From NCBI GenBank assembly GCA_031180595.1, contig JAPSLQ010000012.1, forward strand, positions 3,816-38,803: a stretch of 34,988 nt of DNA. The letters run 5' to 3'. Positions 26,227 to 34,988 of the stretch are shown here, piece by piece. The notes below the pieces were generated by a model. The model had not been told where the DNA came from, ran no database searches, and saw nothing but the letters and a program-made list of their open reading frames with translations. How positions within the stretch are numbered: position 1 is the first letter of the stretch; every line of letters begins with the position of its first letter. Source of the stretch: Isoptericola sp. (GTDB lineage Bacteria > Actinomycetota > Actinomycetes > Actinomycetales > Cellulomonadaceae). Made by a program: the position numbers and the translations under genes.

Positions 26227-27093
26227 TCACGAGCAGGGCTGGAACTCCGGCGGGTTGAGCGACTCGTTCGGCGTGTAGCCGGTGCCCTCGGTGTTCGCCG
26301 TCACGAACTCCTCCCACGAGCCGTCGTCGATCATCTCCTGGAGCGCGGTGTTGATCTCCTCGCAGAGCTCCACCTCGCCCTTCGGGATGCCGACGCCGTA
26401 GTTCTCCTCGGAGAACGGGTTGCCGACGACCTTGACCTTGCCCTGGTTGGCCGGCTGGGCGCCGAGACCGGCGAGGATGATGTCGTCGGTCGTGACGGCG
26501 TCGACCTGGCCCGCGACGAGCGCGGTGACGCACTCGGCGTAGCCGGGCTGCTCGAGCAGGTTCACGCCCGCGGCGTACTCGTCCTTGATCCGCTGCGCCG
26601 ACGTCGAGCCCGTGACCGAGCACAGGTTCTTGCCCTCGAGCGCCTCAGGGCCGGTGATGTCGCTGTTGTCGGCCGCGACCAGCAGGTCCTGGCCGGCGAC
26701 GAAGTAGGGACCGGCGAACGAGACGGTCTCGCGGCGCTCGTCCGTGATCGAGTAGGTCGCGAAGATCATGTCGACCTGCCCGGTGGACAGCAGCGTCTCG
26801 CGCTGGGCCGACGGAGCCTCGAACCACTCGATCTGGTCCTCGGAGTACCCGAGCTTCTCGGCGACGTACGTGGCGACGTCGACGTCGAAGCCCGACGGCT
26901 CCTCGCCCTCCATGAAGCCGAGACCCGGCTGGTCGAACTTGATGCCGATGGTGAGCGTCTCGCCACCACCGCCGGCGCCGCCGCCGGCGGTCTCTTCGCC
27001 GGTGCCCCCCGGCTCGTCGCCGCCGCCGCAGGCGGCGAGGGTGAGTGCGGCGGCCGCCGCGAGGGCGATCGCCCCGTTGGTGCGCATGCGCAT
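26227..27093 (-). CDS. gluB: glutamate ABC transporter substrate-binding lipoprotein GluB
   Basis: Lipobox LTLAACGGG; SBP_bac_3: GIKFDQPGLGFMEGEEPSGFDVDVATYVAEKLGY, DMIFATYSITDERRETVSFAGPYF. Confidence 0.93.
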   Translation of the reverse strand: MRMRTNGAIALAAAAALTLAACGGGDEPGGTGEETAGGGAGGGGETLTIGIKFDQPGLGFMEGEEPSGFDVDVATYVAEKLGYSEDQIEWFEAPSAQRETLLSTGQVDMIFATYSITDERRETVSFAGPYFVAGQDLLVAADNSDITGPEALEGKNLCSVTGSTSAQRIKDEYAAGVNLLEQPGYAECVTALVAGQVDAVTTDDIILAGLGAQPANQGKVKVVGNPFSEENYGVGIPKGEVELCEEINTALQEMIDDGSWEEFVTANTEGTGYTPNESLNPPEFQPCS

Positions 27094-27128
27094 GTGAGTT
27101 CCCTTCGCTGGTGACTTCGTAGAACCGG

Positions 27129-27923
<795 letters not shown>

Positions 27924-28024
27924 TCCTCGAACCTAACCAGTCGTTGTTACGTCTACCAGCGTCTACGGCCCTGCGTCGGCAACGAATCCGTAACGACGCG
28001 GGCGCGGACCGTACCCTAGAGGAG

Positions 28025-29719
28025 ATGTCCACCACCTTGCCTACCGCTGTGCACGCCCTTGAGCCCGCCCCTGAGCCCGCCCGTGCGCACACCCCTGCGC
28101 TCACCCCTGCGCCCGCCGAGGACCCGGCGTCCCCGGCGCAGCCGCCGCGCACGTACGTCGTGCGCACGCTCGGGTGCCAGATGAACGTCCACGACTCCGA
28201 GCACATGGCGGGGATGCTCGAGCAGGCGGGCTACACGCGCGCCTCCGCCCAGGACGAGGCGGCGAACGCGGCGGACGTCGTCGTGATCAACACGTGCGCG
28301 GTGCGCGAGAACGCCGCGACGCGGCTGTACGGCAACCTCGGCCAGCTCGCGAGCATCAAGGCAGCGCGCCCCGGCATGCAGATCGCCGTGGGCGGCTGCC
28401 TGGCGCAGAAGGACCGCGGCGAGATCGTCGCCAAGGCGCCGTGGGTGGACGTCGTGTTCGGCACGCACAACCTCGACGCGCTGCCCGTCCTGCTCGAGCG
28501 GGCCCGGCACAACGCCGAGGCGCAGGTGGAGATCGCCGAGTCGCTGCAGGTCTTCCCCTCGACGCTGCCGACGCGCCGCGAGAGCGTCTACGCCGGCTGG
28601 GTGTCGATCTCGGTGGGCTGCAACAACACGTGCACCTTCTGCATCGTGCCGCACCTGCGGGGCAAGGAGCGCGACCGCCGGCCGGGCGAGGTCCTCGCCG
28701 AGGTCGAGGCGCTCGTCGCCGCGGGCGCGATCGAGGTGACGCTGCTCGGGCAGAACGTCAACAGCTACGGCGTCGAGTTCGGCGACCGCGGCGCGTTCGC
28801 CAAGCTGCTGCGCGCGTGCGGGCGCATCGAGGGGCTCGAGCGCGTGCGCTTCACCTCGCCGCACCCCGCCGCGTTCACCGACGACGTCGTCGAGGCGATG
28901 GCCGCCACGCCCAACGTCATGCCGCAGCTGCACATGCCGCTGCAGTCCGGCTCCGACCGCGTCCTGCGGGCCATGCGCCGCTCGTACCGCTCAGAGCGCT
29001 TCCTCGGCATCCTGGACCGGGTGCGGGCCGCGATGCCCGACGCCGCGATCACCACCGACGTGATCGTCGGCTTCCCGGGGGAGACGGAGGAGGACTTCGC
29101 CGAGACGCTGCGCGTCGTCGAGGCGTCGCGGTTCAGCTCCGCGTTCATGTTCCAGTACTCGCCGCGCCCCGGGACGCCCGCCGCCACGATGGACGGGCAG
29201 CTGCCCAAGGAGGTCGTGCAGGAGCGGTTCGAGCGCCTCGTCGCCCTGCAGGAGCGCATCAGCGCCGAGGAGTCGGCGAAGCAGGTCGGACGCACGCTCG
29301 AGGTGCTCGTCGCGGAGGGCGCGGGGAAGAAGGACGGCGCCAGGCACCGGCTGTCGGGCCGTGCGCCCGACAACCGCCTCGTGCACCTCGCGCTGCCCGA
29401 CGGCGTCGCGCCGCTCGGCGACCGGCCCGAGGACCTGGACGACCCGCGGCTCGCCGCCACCGCGGACCTGGACCCGCGCCTGCCGCGGCCGGGTGACGTC
29501 GTGACGGTCGGGGTCACGCACGCCGCGCCGCACCACCTCATCGCGGACTCCGCGCTGGCCGGCGGGGCGTTCGCGGTGCGCCGGACCCGTTCGGGCGACG
29601 CGTGGGCGCGCCGGGAGACCGCTCGCCTGGGCGGTGGCGACGACCACCACGGGCACGGCACGCCGCCACCCGCCGGACCGGTCGTGCTCGGCATGCCGGC
29701 GCTGCGCGCGTCGCGCTAG
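28025..29719 (+). CDS. miaB: tRNA (N6-isopentenyl adenosine(37)-C2)-methylthiotransferase MiaB
   Basis: [21 protein letters not shown], radical [57 protein letters not shown]. Confidence 0.96.
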   Translation: MSTTLPTAVHALEPAPEPARAHTPALTPAPAEDPASPAQPPRTYVVRTLGCQMNVHDSEHMAGMLEQAGYTRASAQDEAANAADVVVINTCAVRENAATRLYGNLGQLASIKAARPGMQIAVGGCLAQKDRGEIVAKAPWVDVVFGTHNLDALPVLLERARHNAEAQVEIAESLQVFPSTLPTRRESVYAGWVSISVGCNNTCTFCIVPHLRGKERDRRPGEVLAEVEALVAAGAIEVTLLGQNVNSYGVEFGDRGAFAKLLRACGRIEGLERVRFTSPHPAAFTDDVVEAMAATPNVMPQLHMPLQSGSDRVLRAMRRSYRSERFLGILDRVRAAMPDAAITTDVIVGFPGETEEDFAETLRVVEASRFSSAFMFQYSPRPGTPAATMDGQLPKEVVQERFERLVALQERISAEESAKQVGRTLEVLVAEGAGKKDGARHRLSGRAPDNRLVHLALPDGVAPLGDRPEDLDDPRLAATADLDPRLPRPGDVVTVGVTHAAPHHLIADSALAGGAFAVRRTRSGDAWARRETARLGGGDDHHGHGTPPPAGPVVLGMPALRASR

Positions 29720-29731
29720 CGGTCCGCCGCC

Positions 29732-30274
29732 TCAGTCGCCCGGGGTCAGGGCGCCGACCGTCGAGAAGAACTGCGTGGCGGTCACGAGCCCGCACGACAG
29801 CGTCGCGGCGAGCTGCTCGTCGGTCGCGCCGTGCTCGAAGTCGACCGAGACCTCGGCGTAGAGCGCGAGCCCGTCCGGCTCCTCACGGACGTACACCTTG
29901 GGCCAGACGCGGTCGCGGTTCCAGTCGTTGACGGCCTGGAGCACCGACAGGCGCGCCTGGGGCGCGATCGTGCCCGACCAGCGGCCCCGCACCTGGAGGA
30001 TCTCGCCGTGCGCGCCCAGGAGCAGGAACCAGAAGCGGTTGCCGTCCCAGGTGCCGGTGACGTCGCCCTCCCCGTCGAGCCGGAACCGGTACCCGCGCCG
30101 TGCAAGGTCCTCCGCGACGCGGTCGCGGCTCAGCGGCAGCGGCTCTGCGGGCGGCACGAGGTCGGGGTCCGGGCCGTACGCGGCGCCCCGCCTGCCGGCG
30201 CCGAGCAGCCGGGCGCGCGCGTCCCGCACGCCGCGCGCGGCCACGGTCCGCGCCCGGCGCCACACGGGGCTCAC
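29732..30274 (-). CDS. YbjN domain-containing protein
   Basis: GYRFRLDGEGDVTGTWDGNRFWFLLLGAHGEILQVRGRW...NDWNRDRVWPKVYVREEPDGLALYAEVSVDFEHGATDEQL; paralogous to next gene. Confidence 0.82.
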   Translation of the reverse strand: MSPVWRRARTVAARGVRDARARLLGAGRRGAAYGPDPDLVPPAEPLPLSRDRVAEDLARRGYRFRLDGEGDVTGTWDGNRFWFLLLGAHGEILQVRGRWSGTIAPQARLSVLQAVNDWNRDRVWPKVYVREEPDGLALYAEVSVDFEHGATDEQLAATLSCGLVTATQFFSTVGALTPGD

Positions 30275-30825
30275 GACGCCTCCTGCAACGGGTCGGGGTA
30301 CCGCTCGTCGAGGTGCTCGAAGAACATGGAGCCCGTCGTGAGGCCGCACTGCAGGAGCTGGTCGAGCTGGTCGTCGGTCGCCCCGTGCTCGACGTCGACC
30401 GTCACGTCGGCGCAGACGACGACGGCGCCGTCGTCGCGCACGCGGACGTACGCCTTGGGCCAGATGCGCTCGGCGTTCCACTCGTTGCAGACCTCGAGGA
30501 TCTCCTCGAGCCGCTCGATCGTCAGGACGCGGTGCCACTGGCCGCGCACCTGCAGGACCTCGCCGTGGTCTCCCAGGGCCAGGAAGTAGAACAGCCAGCC
30601 GTGCCAGAGCCCGCCCACGTCGCCGTCGGAGTCGACGAAGTAGGAGAAGCCGGCGTCGGTGAGCCAGTCGACGATGCGCTCGCGCGTGAGCGGCGCGGGC
30701 GCGGGGCCCCCCGCCCCGTCGGGGCCGATCGTGCTCGCGAGGATGCCTTCGACGCGGGCCCGCAGCTCGTCGTCGCCCAGCTCCTCGGAGGACCTGCTCG
30801 TCCGGCGTGACCCGAAGAACTTCAC
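30271..30825 (-). CDS. YbjN domain-containing protein
   Basis: GFSYFVDSDGDVGGLWHGWLFYFLALGDHGEVLQVRGQW...NEWNAERIWPKAYVRVRDDGAVVVCADVTVDVEHGATDDQL; 4-bp overlap with downstream paralog. Confidence 0.85.
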   Translation of the reverse strand: MKFFGSRRTSRSSEELGDDELRARVEGILASTIGPDGAGGPAPAPLTRERIVDWLTDAGFSYFVDSDGDVGGLWHGWLFYFLALGDHGEVLQVRGQWHRVLTIERLEEILEVCNEWNAERIWPKAYVRVRDDGAVVVCADVTVDVEHGATDDQLDQLLQCGLTTGSMFFEHLDERYPDPLQEAS

Positions 30826-30864
30826 CGCACCCACGCTACACGTCCGCCCGGTAGGTTGTTCGGC

Positions 30865-31491
30865 GTGCCCGTGCGTGCCGTCCTCCTGCCCGCCACACCG
30901 CTGCTCGTCCCCGGCGCCGCGGGGTCCGCCGACCCGGTGGCACCCGTCCGGACGGCCGTGCTCGAGGCGCTGGGGGAGCTGCTCGACGACACGTCCGACG
31001 GCGAGCTCGCCGTCCTGGCGCACGGCTGCGGTCCCGCGCGGCGCACGCGGGGCCCGCGGCCGTCGCTCGCGGGGGCGGGCGTGCCGAAGCGGTGGACGCC
31101 GGACCTGCGCGCGTGGGACGGCGCGGTGCCGGCGCGCACGGCCCAGGTGCCCGCCTCCGTCACGCTCGTGTGCCTCTCCGCCGCGCTCGCGGCGCGCGGG
31201 ACGCGGGGCCGGACGGCGGACGTGGTCGTGCACGAGGTGCCGTCGACGCTGGAGCGGGCCGGCGACGACGCCGCGCGGGTCGCGGCGGACCTGCGCGCCG
31301 CGGCCGGGGTCATAATCGCCGGCGGCGCTGCCCCGGGGGCGGTCGCCCCGGCGCCCGACGCGCTCGCCCCCGGCGTCGCGGCCGTGCTCGCGGCGCTCGA
31401 CCCGCGGTGGGAGCCGGAGGAGCGGACCGTCGCCGTGGAGGGCGACCACCTGCCGCCCTGGTACGCCGTGACGCTGCTGCGCGACCGCTAG
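30865..31491 (+). CDS. conserved actinobacterial protein, class III extradiol dioxygenase subunit B-like
   Basis: VPVRAVLLPATPLLVPGAAG N-terminus and position between miaB and miaA, as in other Actinobacteria; a TTG at 30856 is an alternative start. Confidence 0.6.
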   Translation: MPVRAVLLPATPLLVPGAAGSADPVAPVRTAVLEALGELLDDTSDGELAVLAHGCGPARRTRGPRPSLAGAGVPKRWTPDLRAWDGAVPARTAQVPASVTLVCLSAALAARGTRGRTADVVVHEVPSTLERAGDDAARVAADLRAAAGVIIAGGAAPGAVAPAPDALAPGVAAVLAALDPRWEPEERTVAVEGDHLPPWYAVTLLRDR

Positions 31492-31962
31492 TCAGCCCCC
31501 GACGGCCAGACCCACGCCCGCGAGGATCGCCCAGAACCGCAGCGTGCGCCCGAGGACGACGGTCGGCACGAACAGGGCGAGCGGGACGCGGACGCTTCCC
31601 GCCACGACCGACAGCACGAGCAGGGGCGGCAGCCCGACCACGGACGAGACGGCGAGCACGCCGGCCGTGAGCCACGGCCGTCCCACGATCCGCGCGTGCC
31701 AGACGTCGACGCGGTGGCGCCGCGCGCCGACCGACAGCTTGCGCTGCACCCAGCCGGACTCCATCGACCGGGCGGCCAGCAGGTACCAGCACAGCTTGCC
31801 GAGCGCCTGCGCGACGCCGGCCGTCGCGGCCAGGAGCACCAGGCGCAGCGGGTGCGTGCCGGCGTCGAGCTGCGTCGCGACGACGCCGAGGTAGACCTCG
31901 ATGTTCACCAGCGGCACGACCGCCGAGACCGCGGCCACGGCGAACGTGCTCACCAGCAGCAT
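31492..31962 (-). CDS. DedA/VTT-like small membrane protein
   Basis: 156-aa protein with hydrophobic segments and AQALGKLCWYLLAARSM, SSVVGLPPLLVLSVVAGSVRVPLALF pattern. Confidence 0.6.
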   Translation of the reverse strand: MLLVSTFAVAAVSAVVPLVNIEVYLGVVATQLDAGTHPLRLVLLAATAGVAQALGKLCWYLLAARSMESGWVQRKLSVGARRHRVDVWHARIVGRPWLTAGVLAVSSVVGLPPLLVLSVVAGSVRVPLALFVPTVVLGRTLRFWAILAGVGLAVGG

Positions 31963-31974
31963 CGTCGGACAGTA
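31963..31974 (-). promoter_or_regulatory. -10 TACTGT + 6-nt spacer to DedA-like ATG
   Basis: Minus strand TACTGT CCGACG ATG. Confidence 0.55.
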
Positions 31975-31977
31975 CCG

Positions 31978-31990
31978 TACGGTGGTCGGC
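31978..31990 (+). promoter_or_regulatory. -10 TACGGT + 7-nt spacer to miaA GTG
   Basis: TACGGT GGTCGGC GTG. Confidence 0.6.
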
Positions 31991-32974
31991 GTGATCGTCG
32001 CCGTCGTCGGGCCGACCGCCACCGGCAAGTCGGACCTCGCCCTGGACCTCGCCGAGGCCCTGTCCCGCCCCGGCGCCCCCGCCGAGATCGTCAACGCCGA
32101 CGCCTACCAGCTCTACCGCGGCATGGACGTGGGCACGGCCAAGGTGCCGCCCGCCGAGCGCCGCGGCATCGTGCACCACCAGCTCGACGTGCTGGACCCG
32201 CTCGAGGACGCGTCCGTCGCCCGGTACCAGGAGGCGGCTCGGGCCGACCTGGAGGCGATCGAGCGGCGCGGGGCGCGCGCGGTCGTCGTCGGCGGCTCGG
32301 GCCTGTACGTCCGGGCGCTGCTCGACGAGATGGACTTCCCGGGCACGGACCCGCAGGTCCGCGCCGGGCTCGAGGAGCGTGCCGAGCGCGAGGGGCGGCG
32401 TGCGCTGCACGCCGAGCTCGAACGGCTCGACCCGCAGGCCGCCGCGTCGATCGGCCCGACCAACACGCGACGCATCGTGCGCGCGCTCGAGGTCATCGCG
32501 ATCACCGGCCGCCCGTACACGGCCAACCTGCCGCGCCAGGAGTACGTGCGCCCCGCGGTGCAGATCGGGCTCGACTGCGACCGGCCGACGCTCGACGCGC
32601 GCGTCGAGCACCGGGTCGACCGGATGTGGGGCGCCGGGCTCGTCGAGGAGGTGCGCTCGCTGGCCTCGCCCGGGCAGGGCGGCACGGGCCGGGGCCTGGG
32701 CACGACGGCGGCGCGCGCGGTGGGCTACGCCGAGCTGCTCGCGTGGTTCCGCGGCGAGACCGACGAGGCCGCCGCGCGGTCCGCCGTCGTGGCGAGCACG
32801 CGCCGGCTGGCCCGCAAGCAGATGGGCTGGTTCGGCCGCGACCCGCGGGTGCACTGGCTCGACGCGGGGTCGCCCACGCTGCTCGGCGACGCGCTCGCGG
32901 TCGTGCGGGCGGCCGACGCCGGGACGCTGCCCGAACCGGGTGACGCACCCGTGCGCCGTAGTCTGGGCTCATGA
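31991..32974 (+). CDS. miaA: tRNA dimethylallyltransferase MiaA
   Basis: VIVAVVGPTATGKSDLALDLAEAL, NADAYQLYRGMDVGTAKVP, VVVGGSGLYVRALLD, RRLARKQMGWFGRD. Confidence 0.95.
   Translation: MIVAVVGPTATGKSDLALDLAEALSRPGAPAEIVNADAYQLYRGMDVGTAKVPPAERRGIVHHQLDVLDPLEDASVARYQEAARADLEAIERRGARAVVVGGSGLYVRALLDEMDFPGTDPQVRAGLEERAEREGRRALHAELERLDPQAAASIGPTNTRRIVRALEVIAITGRPYTANLPRQEYVRPAVQIGLDCDRPTLDARVEHRVDRMWGAGLVEEVRSLASPGQGGTGRGLGTTAARAVGYAELLAWFRGETDEAAARSAVVASTRRLARKQMGWFGRDPRVHWLDAGSPTLLGDALAVVRAADAGTLPEPGDAPVRRSLGS
32959..32970 (+). promoter_or_regulatory. -10 TAGTCT + 6-nt spacer to dapF ATG, inside miaA 3' end
   Basis: TAGTCT GGGCTC ATG. Confidence 0.55.
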
Positions 32975-33909
32975 CCTTGCGCTTCACCAAGGGCCACGGC
33001 ACGCAGAACGACTTCGTGCTCGTCGCCGACACCCGCGGCGACCTCGACCTCACACCCGACCACGTGCGCAGGCTCGCGGACCGGCGCGGCGGGATCGGCG
33101 GCGACGGCGTCATCCGGCTCGCGCCGACCGCGGCGCTGGCGCGCGCCGGCGAGCGCGTCGCGGACGAGGTCCTCGCCGAGGAGCCCGGCGCGATCTGGTT
33201 CATGGACTACCGCAACGCGGACGGGTCCGTCGCCGAGATGTGCGGCAACGGGGTGCGCGTCTTCACCGCGTTCGCCGAGGACCTCGGCCTGGTCGACCTC
33301 GCGGGCGGCGGCGAGCTGGCGCTCGGCACCCGCGCGGGCGTCCGGCGGGTGCGCCGCGAGGCGAACGGCTGGTACGCGGTCGACATGGGCCCGTGGTTCC
33401 TGCCCGGCGGCGAGCAGGCCGCGGCCGCCGGCGCCGACGCGCAGGTCATGGTCCACGGGTGGCCCGCGCCGCGGCCCGCACTGAGCGTCGACGTCGGGAA
33501 CCCGCACACCGTGGTGGCGCTCGCGCAGCCCGCGGAGCTGGAGGCGGCCGACCTCACGCGCGTGCCCGCCGTCGAGCCGCTGCCGCCGCACGGGACCAAC
33601 GTCGAGCTCGTCGTCCCGCTCGGCGAGGAGACCGGACCCGACGGCGCGACCACGGGCCGCGTCCGCATGCGCGTGCACGAGCGGGGCGTGGGGGAGACCC
33701 GGTCGTGCGGCACCGGCGCGTGCGCCGCGGCGCTCGCGGTGCGTGCCTGGGCGGCCGGCGGCGCCGCCCAGGCCGCGGCCGGGGGTCCGCCCGACACCTG
33801 GATCGTCGAGGTCCCCGGCGGCGAGGTGCGCGTGCGGCTGCTCCCCGGCGGGCACGTCGAGCTCGCCGGTCCGGCCGAGCTCGTCTACAGCGGCGAGATC
33901 GAGCTGTAG
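32971..33909 (+). CDS. dapF: diaminopimelate epimerase DapF
   Basis: KGHGTQNDFVLV, RRGGIGGDGVI, NADGSVAEMCGNGVRVF, ETRSCGTGACAAALA (both catalytic Cys). Confidence 0.96.
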   Translation: MTLRFTKGHGTQNDFVLVADTRGDLDLTPDHVRRLADRRGGIGGDGVIRLAPTAALARAGERVADEVLAEEPGAIWFMDYRNADGSVAEMCGNGVRVFTAFAEDLGLVDLAGGGELALGTRAGVRRVRREANGWYAVDMGPWFLPGGEQAAAAGADAQVMVHGWPAPRPALSVDVGNPHTVVALAQPAELEAADLTRVPAVEPLPPHGTNVELVVPLGEETGPDGATTGRVRMRVHERGVGETRSCGTGACAAALAVRAWAAGGAAQAAAGGPPDTWIVEVPGGEVRVRLLPGGHVELAGPAELVYSGEIEL

Positions 33910-33928
33910 CTCCGCTAGCCTCGGCGCC

Positions 33929-34988
33929 GTGACGAGCATGACGACGGACCTTGCCGCGGCCGCGCTGGGTGTCCCGCTCCACGACCCGGTCGACCTCGGC
34001 GGCTCGGCCCGGTCCACGGTGCTGCGGTGCCGCGTGGCCGACGGCGACGCCCGCGGGCGGACGGTCGTGGTCAAGCGGTTCCGCGACGACGACGGCGCGT
34101 ACCTGCACGAGACGACCGGCCTGGCGCTCCTCGACCGCACGCCGGACCTGCTCGCGACCGACGCGGAGCACCGGCTGCTCGTCATGGCCGACCTGGGCGA
34201 CCTGCCGACGCTGGCCGACCTCCTCCTCGGTGAGGATCGCGACGCGGCGTGGTCGGGCGCGCTGACGTGGGCGCGCGAGCTCGGGTCGCTCGTGGGCCGC
34301 TCACGAGGCCGGGTCCCCGAGGCGCGGCACCGCCTCGCCGGCGCCGAGCCGTGGGACGCCAGGGCCGAGGTGCGCGCGGGTGCACGGCGGCTCGTCGAGG
34401 TGGCCGCACCCGGGGTGGACGGGGGTCGCCTCGAGGCCGAGGTGGGCACGCTCGAGATCCTGTTCGAGCCCACCGTCCACGACGTCGTCACGCCGACCGA
34501 CACGTGCCCGGACAACGCGCTGGTCGGTCCCGACGGGTGGTTCTTCCTGGACCTCGAGGGGACCGACGTGCAGCACCCGGCGCTCACCGCCGCCTACACG
34601 ATGCTGCCGTTCGCCACCTGCTGGTGCGTCTTCGACCCCCCGCCGGACCTCACGGACCGGCTCTTCGCGGAGCTCTCCGCGGGCCTGGCCCCGTACGCGC
34701 CCGAGCTGGTCTCGGGCGCGAGCTGGCGTACCGAGGTGCTGCGGGCGAGCGGCGCGTACGTGCTGCTGTCGTCCGGGTGGCTCATGGACGGGGCGCTCGC
34801 GGGCCGGAGCGCGGTCGGTCCCGCCGGGCGCTCGCCGTCGCACCGCCAGCTCCTCGCCTCACGGTGGCGCTGGGCGGCGCTGCACCTGCGCGAGACGCTG
34901 CCCGGCCTCGCCGACGCCTGCGGCGCCGCGGCGCGGTGGGCCGCGCAGACGTGGGGAGCGGACGCCGAGACGACCGGGTACCGGGCCT
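33929..34988 (+). CDS. kinase-like (APH-fold phosphotransferase-like) protein, truncated by window end
   Basis: My translation from GTG 33929 stays open to 34988; RTVVVKRFRDDDG (Lys), PTDTCPDNALVGPDGWFFLDLEG resembles the APH catalytic D-x4-N and downstream acidic motif. Confidence 0.65.
   Translation, partial: MTSMTTDLAAAALGVPLHDPVDLGGSARSTVLRCRVADGDARGRTVVVKRFRDDDGAYLHETTGLALLDRTPDLLATDAEHRLLVMADLGDLPTLADLLLGEDRDAAWSGALTWARELGSLVGRSRGRVPEARHRLAGAEPWDARAEVRAGARRLVEVAAPGVDGGRLEAEVGTLEILFEPTVHDVVTPTDTCPDNALVGPDGWFFLDLEGTDVQHPALTAAYTMLPFATCWCVFDPPPDLTDRLFAELSAGLAPYAPELVSGASWRTEVLRASGAYVLLSSGWLMDGALAGRSAVGPAGRSPSHRQLLASRWRWAALHLRETLPGLADACGAAARWAAQTWGADAETTGYRA

Overview
High-GC actinobacterial chromosome segment (Cellulomonas/Micrococcales-like by gene content and codon bias). 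It is almost wholly core genome with no mobile elements, CRISPR arrays, tRNA or rRNA that I could recognise. Order: hypothetical, GNAT, azlD/azlC, succinate-semialdehyde-type dehydrogenase, dapA, RNase J, TetR + small membrane protein, ftsK, CapA-like, pgsA, CinA C-terminal domain, clgR-like XRE regulator, Nei2/Fpg glycosylase + Lhr helicase, DUF3046, membrane phosphodiesterase + MBL-fold hydrolase, recA-recX, gluABCD glutamate ABC transporter (minus strand), miaB, two YbjN-like paralogs, extradiol-dioxygenase-like protein, DedA-like membrane protein, miaA, dapF, and a truncated kinase-like gene. Most of the long ORFs in the track that overlap these genes are antisense or frame-shifted GC artifacts. 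I do not see a clear novel defence or biosynthetic system. The most noteworthy signals are regulatory: (1) a repeated TANNNT-(6-7 nt)-start-codon arrangement at 13 genes, implying widespread leaderless transcription; (2) very short divergent promoter regions, notably 28 bp upstream of miaA; (3) a 28-bp operator-like palindrome between tetR and its divergent neighbour; (4) two strong perfect hairpins between gluB and gluC; (5) a 3 x 27-bp in-frame minisatellite inside lhr. A bidirectional membrane phosphodiesterase/UlaG-like MBL gene pair is the best candidate for uncharacterised enzymology.
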